Source of the DNA: an uncultured Lachnospiraceae bacterium
GTDB lineage: Bacteria > Bacillota > Clostridia > Lachnospirales > Lachnospiraceae
Assembly (NCBI GenBank): GCA_948794795.1
Contig: CAQGLR010000005.1
Coordinates: forward strand, 1-64,000
Length of the DNA stretch: 64,000 nt
Direction: 5' to 3'
Each line of letters opens with the position of its first letter. Position 1 is the first letter of the stretch. Of this stretch, positions 57,998-64,000 are shown piece after piece. The translations under genes and the position numbers were made by a program. The notes under the pieces were generated by a model. The model had not been told where the DNA came from and did no database searches. It saw only the letters and a list, made by a program, of their open reading frames with translations.

Positions 57998-60766
57998 TTC
58001 TTTTGTTTCCACTAATTTTACTTTTGACCATTTGGAATATAATTTCGTTGTTTTCCCGTTTATCTTTACCGTTTTGTAAGTACGTATCCTAACATAATAT
58101 TTCTTCTTTGCTTTCTGCTTTGAAATTACTTTACTGGTAGTCTTATTGCTTTTCAACAAAATGCTTTTGGTTGATTTTCTGGCAAACTTACTGCTGGTGG
58201 AATATTGAATCTGATACCCTGAGGTTTGTCTGCCCTGCTTCTTCCACTTGATAGAAAATCCCCTTTTCCTTGCCTTCAATTTGGATAAACTGGTTTCTTC
58301 CGGCAGAATGATAAAGTTTTCTTTCTTATTTCCGCTGTAATCACCACTAAAATAAATTCTTACCGTGCCTTGCCCCACATCAACATTATCCTGATAAACC
58401 ACCTGGTATTGCTGCTTTCCAACGGTATGACCTTTCCTGTCTATGACTTTCACGCCAGGTTCCCGGCTTTTGCCATTATAAACCAACGGTTTACCAGACA
58501 GTTCAATCTTCTGGATCTGGTAAATGGTCTGCTGTTCTATGATGCTGCCGCAGCTGCACTCTTTCATCTTAACGCCATCCTTTTGAAAGGTTGCCTGCTC
58601 CAATACTGGCTGGTATTGGTGGATATGTCCTTCCTCTTCTGAAGGTGCTCCTGTTGGCTCTGGTGCTGGGATCACAGCCGGTGTAGTTGTAGATGCCGGT
58701 GTTGCACTTAGTGTAGGTACAGGTACTGGTGTTGTACTTGGTGCAGTGGTTGGTGTTAGTGTTACACTTGGCACCGGCCACAGCATTCCAATTGGCTTTG
58801 AACCTGGTATTGCGCCTGGTGCAGTAGTTGGCGTAGATGCCGGTGTTGCACCTGGTGTAGTAGTTGGCGTAGGTGCCGGTGTTGCACCTGGTGCTGTGGT
58901 TGGCATAGGTGCCAGTGTTGCGCCTGGTGCTGTGGTTGGCGTAGGTGCCGGTGTTGCACCTGGTGCTGTGGTTGGTGTAGGCGCCAGTGTTGCGCCTGGT
59001 GCTGTGGTTGGTGTTACACTTGGTGTTGGTCTTGGCGCTGGCGTCGGGATTACTGTTGGCTTTTGCCCTCCATCCGCTGAATCCCAGAAAATAATACGCT
59101 GCTGTGCCGCCACATTTCCCTGTAGCGCTTTCACATCTGCAACGGTAAGCAGCTCTTCTTCACAATATTCCGTTAAAAACAAAAATGTATAATCCCCTGG
59201 GCTTGCAACCGTATAATCTGCCTGCAGATAATACCTTCCTGGATAATCCCCTGGACTGGAAACCAACACAATACTGTTCCACCAATCTGTTTTCTCCAAA
59301 ACACCAGGATCATCACTTTCCCAATATTCTGTTTTAATGCCTACAACATAATCCATTGTATACAGCCCGTATTCCTCTACAGTTTCGTTACTGATTTTCT
59401 CCCCGCTTTGGTCATACCAGGAAAGTTCAAAAAATACCGTTTCGTCTGGAATTGCTGTCTCATCCTGATCCTGTTTGATTTTACTTAAATCAACCTCCAG
59501 GGGTGCAGAAATAATATCAACTTTTCCCACTCTGGGAGTATCATCAATAATCGTACAATCTGTACTCCAGACTCCATTCTCATACTTTAATTCATATCCT
59601 TCTTCCACCTTTTTATCAGGTAAAACAAAATTCCCCTCTTCCGCTTTGGCGGCATCCGCATGGATATAAGCCTTGCCCTGGACAAACCAGCTTGGAAATA
59701 ACCGGCTGCCCGTCTGGAACTGGGTAGTCCCGGTAACTGTTCCGGCAATGGTTAGCGAACCTTCCTTGTCCAATACAAGAATACACCGGTTTTCCCCGGA
59801 AGCGCTTACGCTGGTAAAATTACCTTTGATTTCTGCATCCCCCGCTTCATGCAGGTCCAGACAGCCGCTGTTTTTCAAGGTGACATTTCCAAGGCTGCCA
59901 GACACAAGGGACAGGCATCCCCCGTCTTCCACGGTAATGCTGCCAATATCCTCCACACTGGCTCCTTCCAGCATGCTTTCCGATAAGGTTAAAGAAGTAT
60001 TTTCATTCCCAGAAAACTTTTTTACCCGGGCTGAACTATTTTTGTCTCCGGCAACCTGAATCCCAGCACTGCTGTTCAGGCTGGTATCTACGCCGTCACG
60101 TACTGCTGCCTTGGTATCTAAATACAGTGATGCAGAACCAGCATAGGGGACATTTCCATCCTCCCCTGCTTCGTGCCCCAAGCATATTGCCTGGAAAACA
60201 GTATCATCGTTGGAATTCATTACTGTTAATGACGCATGAGCCCCCACTTCTGTTCCTGGATATCCACCACCATATACTGTAGGCAGAAGCTCATCTTCAA
60301 GACCTCCCAAATCCCCGAGATTACCTGCCCCGCCTGGCAGAAAGGTATCCACATTATCCATAACCAGGCTATGCCCCGCCAGAAAAATTTCCCGATGCGG
60401 AACACTATTCAAAGAAGAACTGGACTCAAAGTGCAAGATCATATCTTTAAAAACAACACCGTCGCCTGCCAGCTGGATGGGGCTCCGGCAGTTCAGCCCG
60501 TTCTTTGTCCCCGGCATTCCCTGTATCACAGTTCCCTCTGGGATCACCACAGGCTTCATACGTCCACTATCCTCCGCCTCCTGGCCAATAGTAATAGCTG
60601 TACTTACTGTAATAGGACTCTTCTTCCCAGCTAAGGCAGCCATAAATTCTTCCCTGTTATAGACGGTAATCCCGTTTTCCTCTGCCAGCGCAGGTATCTG
60701 TATTCCACCCAGAAGCATTACCACTACCAGCAGTATGCTTAATTTCTTTTTAATCCCTTTTCCCAT
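57989..60766 (-). CDS. secreted protein with 12-residue Pro/Thr repeats and FN3-like C-terminus, GC-rich
   Basis: A 925-residue exported protein (signal peptide about 1-30, VVVMLLGGIQIPALAEE). Residues about 35-370 are a strand-rich region of the adhesin/beta-helix kind (ASLTVMNSNDD, SLTLSESMLEGASVEDIGSITVEDGG). About 400-580 are beta domains. About 600-690 is a tandem repeat of the 12-residue unit TPTTAPGATPAP. The end has a HxH/CSCG module and the same FN3-like domain as the 37-42 kb proteins (GYQIQYSTSSKF..YYVRIRTYKTV). ATG 60766 has AAAGGAG upstream. Its DNA is markedly GC-richer than its neighbours, suggesting recent acquisition from a relative. Confidence 0.8.
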   Translation of the reverse strand: MGKGIKKKLSILLVVVMLLGGIQIPALAEENGITVYNREEFMAALAGKKSPITVSTAITIGQEAEDSGRMKPVVIPEGTVIQGMPGTKNGLNCRSPIQLAGDGVVFKDMILHFESSSSLNSVPHREIFLAGHSLVMDNVDTFLPGGAGNLGDLGGLEDELLPTVYGGGYPGTEVGAHASLTVMNSNDDTVFQAICLGHEAGEDGNVPYAGSASLYLDTKAAVRDGVDTSLNSSAGIQVAGDKNSSARVKKFSGNENTSLTLSESMLEGASVEDIGSITVEDGGCLSLVSGSLGNVTLKNSGCLDLHEAGDAEIKGNFTSVSASGENRCILVLDKEGSLTIAGTVTGTTQFQTGSRLFPSWFVQGKAYIHADAAKAEEGNFVLPDKKVEEGYELKYENGVWSTDCTIIDDTPRVGKVDIISAPLEVDLSKIKQDQDETAIPDETVFFELSWYDQSGEKISNETVEEYGLYTMDYVVGIKTEYWESDDPGVLEKTDWWNSIVLVSSPGDYPGRYYLQADYTVASPGDYTFLFLTEYCEEELLTVADVKALQGNVAAQQRIIFWDSADGGQKPTVIPTPAPRPTPSVTPTTAPGATLAPTPTTAPGATPAPTPTTAPGATLAPMPTTAPGATPAPTPTTTPGATPASTPTTAPGAIPGSKPIGMLWPVPSVTLTPTTAPSTTPVPVPTLSATPASTTTPAVIPAPEPTGAPSEEEGHIHQYQPVLEQATFQKDGVKMKECSCGSIIEQQTIYQIQKIELSGKPLVYNGKSREPGVKVIDRKGHTVGKQQYQVVYQDNVDVGQGTVRIYFSGDYSGNKKENFIILPEETSLSKLKARKRGFSIKWKKQGRQTSGYQIQYSTSSKFARKSTKSILLKSNKTTSKVISKQKAKKKYYVRIRTYKTVKINGKTTKLYSKWSKVKLVETKERG
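58806..59025 (-). repeat. 36-bp tandem repeat inside secreted-protein gene
   Basis: About six copies of a 36-bp unit coding TPTTAPGATPAP-like residues, nearly identical at DNA level. Copy number could change by slippage or recombination and alter linker length without breaking the frame. Confidence 0.85.
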
Positions 60767-61194
60767 AAGTTTCTCCTTTCTCACCGCTCTCCGGTACAAC
60801 CTGGCATTCCCCATATCTGGTTCACGTATCTTACCTGCTTTTGCTCCGGTATGCGGAGTTGGTATATTTGCAATAATTTTCCTTCCTTATCTAGCGTCTT
60901 TTTATTTATTTTAGCATAGTTTCTTTGTTTTGTCAGCATAAATTTAAGCACCGGCGTCCTCATAAAGCTGCCTTTTAGTAAAACATCTGGAACTTGCCAG
61001 AGTAATATAATCTTTGTGTAATTTGAAAAATAGGGAAACTCAAAAAGTGAAATATTTGACAGACTGGCCTGTATTATTGACAATTAAATTTTATATAAAG
61101 CTAAAGAATCAAAGTATAAATAAATAATAATTCTCCTGTAATATTTAGCAATCCATATCATATATTTGAATTGTGATATAAATGGAGGATTACT
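60767..61194. other. intergenic region before dacF
   Basis: Besides the partial repeat at 60943-61043, no gene is visible. The left 100 bp still has the GC-richer composition of the neighbouring secreted-protein gene; the right part is AT-rich. Confidence 0.6.
60943..61043 (-). repeat. palindromic repeat, family A copy 5 (partial)
   Basis: Only the right-hand part is present: TTAAGCACCGGCGTCC, AGCTGCC, TAAAACATCTGGAACTTGCCAG, then the flank AGTAATATAATCTTTGTGTA and GGGAAACTCA, all matching copy 1. The left half is missing; the junction falls where the GC-rich acquired DNA ends. Confidence 0.85.
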
Positions 61195-62448
61195 ATGCAA
61201 AAATTATTAAGCAGCGCTATATATACCATCTGTCTTATACTTCTCTCATTAGCATATATAAATGGTACTAAAGATTTTCTCTCTGGGTTTGCCCCGTTTA
61301 ATCCATATGAAGCCTATAATCCAGCTGCCCCAAAGACAATTACAGCAGAAAGCCTTGGAATTACCTCTTCTGCTGCTGAACCATCAAAAATGTACTCCAG
61401 GGCTTATTGCCTTATTGATGCAGACAGTAACAGGATACTTACATCAAAAGATGCAGACAAACAGCTTCCAATGGCAAGCACTACTAAAATTATGACTTGT
61501 ATTGTTACACTTGAGAATGGAAACCTTGATGATATTGTTACAGTTTCAAAATATGCTGCTTCAATGCCAGATGTACAGCTTAATATGAAAGAAGGTGAAA
61601 AGTTCCGGCTTGGGGATTTGCTATATTCATTGATGCTTGAATCACATAATGATACAGCAGTTGCAATAGCAGAACACATTGGTGGAAGTGTTGAAGGCTT
61701 TGCAGAACTTATGAACCTGAAAGCAGAAGAACTTGGGCTAACTAATACACACTTTGTAACACCAAATGGTCTTGACAGTGAAGAACATTACACCACAGCA
61801 TATGAACTATGCTGTATTGCATCATATGCAATACAAAATGAAACATTTATGGATATAGTCCAGACCCCTTCACACCAGTTTTCCAACTGTGATAACACAC
61901 GTACATACTCTGTAAATAATAAAGACGCATTTCTTACAAGTTACAGCGGGGCACTTGGAATTAAAACTGGATTTACTGGTAATGCTGGCTATTGTTTCTG
62001 TGGCGCAGCAAGAAGAAATGGTGTCACACTGGTATCTGCAGTACTTGCATGTGGCTGGCCTCCTAATAAAAGCTATAAATGGGCAGATACAAGAAAACTT
62101 ATGGACTACGGTTTTAAAGGATATACACAAGCTGGCATATCCGCAGAAAGCCCGCTGCCTGAAATAAAAGTAGAAGGCGGCAAAGAAGCATCTGTTCCTG
62201 TAAAACGCACAGATACTGGCAGTTTTACACTGCTTATGTCAAAAGATGATGTTGTAACAATAAGTTATGAACTTCCAGACAGCCTTAAAGCCCCAGTACG
62301 CTCTGGTGATATTATAGGATATGAAAAATACGCCATTAATGATAACCTTTATATGTCAATACCTGTTGTAGTATCAAGGACAATAGAAACTACAGATAGC
62401 AAATATTTTGCTGATATTCTTGCCAGACTGTTTTTTGTAAATTATTAA
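61195..62448 (+). CDS. D-alanyl-D-alanine carboxypeptidase (peptidase S11)
   Basis: A 417-residue penicillin-binding protein that trims the terminal D-Ala of peptidoglycan stem peptides. It has an N-terminal signal/anchor segment (about 5-22), the SxxK motif in MASTTKIMT (about 98), the SxN region MLESHNDTAV (about 150), and KTG in LGIKTGFTGNAGY (about 260), then a PBP5-type C-terminal beta domain (about 320-400). It is DacF-like in type. GGAGG lies before the ATG. It is a single gene convergent with the next one, with two hairpins between. Confidence 0.92.
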   Translation: MQKLLSSAIYTICLILLSLAYINGTKDFLSGFAPFNPYEAYNPAAPKTITAESLGITSSAAEPSKMYSRAYCLIDADSNRILTSKDADKQLPMASTTKIMTCIVTLENGNLDDIVTVSKYAASMPDVQLNMKEGEKFRLGDLLYSLMLESHNDTAVAIAEHIGGSVEGFAELMNLKAEELGLTNTHFVTPNGLDSEEHYTTAYELCCIASYAIQNETFMDIVQTPSHQFSNCDNTRTYSVNNKDAFLTSYSGALGIKTGFTGNAGYCFCGAARRNGVTLVSAVLACGWPPNKSYKWADTRKLMDYGFKGYTQAGISAESPLPEIKVEGGKEASVPVKRTDTGSFTLLMSKDDVVTISYELPDSLKAPVRSGDIIGYEKYAINDNLYMSIPVVVSRTIETTDSKYFADILARLFFVNY

Positions 62449-62460
62449 TAAATAGAAAAA

Positions 62461-62500
62461 CAAACTGGTTAAGAGAATTATAGAATTAATAACCAGTTTG
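62461..62500 (+). terminator. hairpin after dacF-type gene
   Basis: CAAACTGGTT pairs with AACCAGTTTG around a 20-base loop, just 13 bp after the stop. Confidence 0.6.
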
Positions 62501-62516
62501 CCTCTGGTTTTAAGAA

Positions 62517-62565
62517 ACTGCCACATTAAGAAAATACTATACATAATATATCTTAATGTGGCAGT
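62517..62565. terminator. bidirectional terminator between convergent genes
   Basis: ACTGCCACATTAAGA pairs perfectly with TCTTAATGTGGCAGT; CCTTTATTATTT follows on the plus strand and TTCTTAAAA on the minus strand. Confidence 0.75.
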
Positions 62566-62641
62566 CCTTTATTATTTAACTAAAAAATATATATTTGTGA
62601 TAAAAACAATTAACTATCCTGGCTATCTTGGCTTGTATAAA

Positions 62642-64000
62642 TTATTTGCTAAGAAATTCATCTATACCTTTAGCAGCCGCCTTGCCTGCACCCATTGCAA
62701 GTATAACTGTAGCAGCACCTGTTACAGCATCGCCGCCTGCATATACTGCTGCTTTGGATGTACTTCCATCTGATTCTTCTGCCACAATACACTTTCTCCT
62801 GTTCACTTCAAGACCTTCTGTTGTTGAAGAAATAAGAGGGTTAGGACTTGTGCCAAGTGACATAATAACTGTATCTACATCAAGTACGAATTCTGAACCT
62901 GGAATTTCAACAGGGCTTCTACGTCCTGATTCATCAGGCTCACCAAGTTCCATACGTATACACTTCATACCTTTTACATTGCCATCTTCATCTTCAAATA
63001 TCTCAACAGGGTTTGTAAGAAGGTCAAATATAATCCCTTCTTCTTTTGCATGATGCACTTCTTCTACCCTTGCAGGAAGTTCTGCCTCGCTGCGGCGGTA
63101 TACAATATGTACATCTGCACCAAGACGCAACGCAGTCCTTGCAGCATCCATTGCTACATTCCCGCCGCCTACTACTGCCACTTTCTTTCCTGCTGATATA
63201 GGGGTGTCATAATTATCATCAAAAGCTTTCATAAGATTGCTTCTTGTAAGATATTCATTAGCAGAAAATACACCATTAGCATTTTCACCAGGTATACCCA
63301 TAAACCTTGGAAGACCTGCACCAGAACCAATAAATACCGCATCAAAGCCTTCTTCATTAAGAAGCTCATCTATTGTAACTGCCTTGCCTATTACTACATT
63401 AGTCTCTATCTTTACACCAAGTGATTTTACATTTTCTATCTCACTGTCAACAACACTGCTCTTTGGCAGACGGAATTCTGGTATGCCATATGACAAAACA
63501 CCACCAGCCTTGTGGAGTGCTTCAAAAATTGTAACATCATATCCAAGCTTTGCAAGGTCGCCAGCACATGTAAGCCCTGCAGGTCCTGAACCTATAACTG
63601 CTACATTCTTGCCTTTCTTTGTTTCTGCTTTGGCAGGTTTAATTCCATTCTCCCTCGCAGTATCTGCAACAAAACGCTCAAGTTTGCCAATTGAAACAGC
63701 ATCACCCTTAATCCCACGTATACATTTAGCTTCACACTGGCTTTCCTGTGGACAGACACGCCCACATACAGCTGGAAGTGCTGAATACTTATTAATTACA
63801 TGATATGCTTCATCAAAATTACCCTCTTCTACTTCTTTTATAAACCCAGGTATATCTATATTTACAGGACATCCTTTTACACATTGTGGGTTTTTACATT
63901 TAAGGCAGCGTGTTGCTTCTGCCATAGCCTCCTCTTTATTATATCCTAAACATACCTCTTCAAAATTGGCAGCACGGACTTTTGGCTCCTGTTCACGTAC
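62642..64000 (-). CDS. gltA: NADPH-dependent glutamate synthase small-subunit type oxidoreductase (GltA/NfnB), 5' end outside window
   Basis: Flavoprotein of the glutamate synthase beta-subunit family; in Clostridia such proteins act as homotetrameric glutamate synthase or as NfnB, the large subunit of the bifurcating NADH/ferredoxin:NADP oxidoreductase. Cysteine motifs CLKCKNPQCVKGCP and CGRVCPQESQCEAKC bind Fe-S clusters; GSGPAGLTCAGDLAKLG binds FAD; VVGGGNVAMDAARTALRLGA binds NAD(P). The ATG at 63925 is not the true start: the frame continues upstream without a stop to the window edge (VREQEPKVRAANFEEVCLGY), which is the normal N-terminal sequence of the family. So the gene is cut by the window. 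Confidence 0.92.
   Translation of the reverse strand, partial: VREQEPKVRAANFEEVCLGYNKEEAMAEATRCLKCKNPQCVKGCPVNIDIPGFIKEVEEGNFDEAYHVINKYSALPAVCGRVCPQESQCEAKCIRGIKGDAVSIGKLERFVADTARENGIKPAKAETKKGKNVAVIGSGPAGLTCAGDLAKLGYDVTIFEALHKAGGVLSYGIPEFRLPKSSVVDSEIENVKSLGVKIETNVVIGKAVTIDELLNEEGFDAVFIGSGAGLPRFMGIPGENANGVFSANEYLTRSNLMKAFDDNYDTPISAGKKVAVVGGGNVAMDAARTALRLGADVHIVYRRSEAELPARVEEVHHAKEEGIIFDLLTNPVEIFEDEDGNVKGMKCIRMELGEPDESGRRSPVEIPGSEFVLDVDTVIMSLGTSPNPLISSTTEGLEVNRRKCIVAEESDGSTSKAAVYAGGDAVTGAATVILAMGAGKAAAKGIDEFLSK

Noticed and set aside
58806..59025. possible CRISPR-like array (regular repeats)
   Set aside because: The 36-bp units are contiguous without spacers and are in frame inside a coding sequence.
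58746..59192. 148-codon plus-strand Gly/Val-rich frame
   Set aside because: Reverse reading of the tandem Pro/Thr repeat of the secreted protein.

Overview
The window looks like the chromosome of a low-GC, motile, spore-forming member of the Clostridia, most likely family Lachnospiraceae; genus is not resolved. The evidence is SpoIVA (sporulation), flagellin with sigma-28 type promoters and two chemoreceptors (motility), LL-diaminopimelate aminotransferase, a T-box-controlled proS, a Na+-translocating decarboxylase cluster, and DUF5688, DUF1002, DUF4190 and DUF2752 proteins that are common in that family. Most genes are on the minus strand. No rRNA operon, prophage, intact transposase or CRISPR array was seen.

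Layout. 0-7.2 kb: a DUF5688 gene and the hrcA-grpE-dnaK-dnaJ heat-shock operon behind a perfect CIRCE operator. 7.3-9.5 kb: a FliK-like flagellar gene. 9.7-15.7 kb: a dapL / DUF1002 / gatC-gatA-gatB / PilZ run. 15.8-18.8 kb: a chemoreceptor and a sugar-binding lipoprotein. 19.2-24.4 kb: a decayed stretch with a tRNA-like sequence, a GH127 arabinofuranosidase-type gene broken at both ends, a Sel1-repeat gene and a flagellin remnant that keeps an excellent sigma-28 promoter. 24.5-28.5 kb: T-box proS, an intact cysteine-rich flagellin and a small rubredoxin. 28.8-36.2 kb: spoIVA, DUF4190, then ffh-rpsP-khpA-rimM-trmD-apbE-acylphosphatase-DUF2752. 36.3-50 kb: a block of three large secreted repeat proteins, an AgrC/AgrA-type two-component pair, an aldose epimerase and a surface-protein fragment. 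This block separates ffh from ylxM, which are normally neighbours. 50.2-57.7 kb: ylxM, a second chemoreceptor and the decarboxylase/carboxyltransferase operon. 57.9-60.9 kb: a secreted protein in visibly GC-richer DNA, probably acquired. 61.2-64 kb: a D,D-carboxypeptidase and the 5'-truncated (window edge) glutamate synthase/NfnB-type gene.

The most interesting signal is not a gene. Several 150-200 bp palindromic repeats, which at first look like three unrelated families (A, B, C), share the same nested secondary structure. The stems differ in sequence but stay paired, while short internal loops stay conserved. That is compensatory change, the mark of a selected RNA or single-stranded DNA fold. 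They sit at gene ends and at the decayed junctions.

How the genes work together: protein folding and quality control (hrcA operon), translation (gatCAB, proS, ffh/rpsP/rimM/trmD), motility and chemotaxis (flagellin, FliK-like, PilZ, two chemoreceptors), envelope and secreted surface proteins possibly under the LytTR system, and Na+-coupled decarboxylation energy metabolism.
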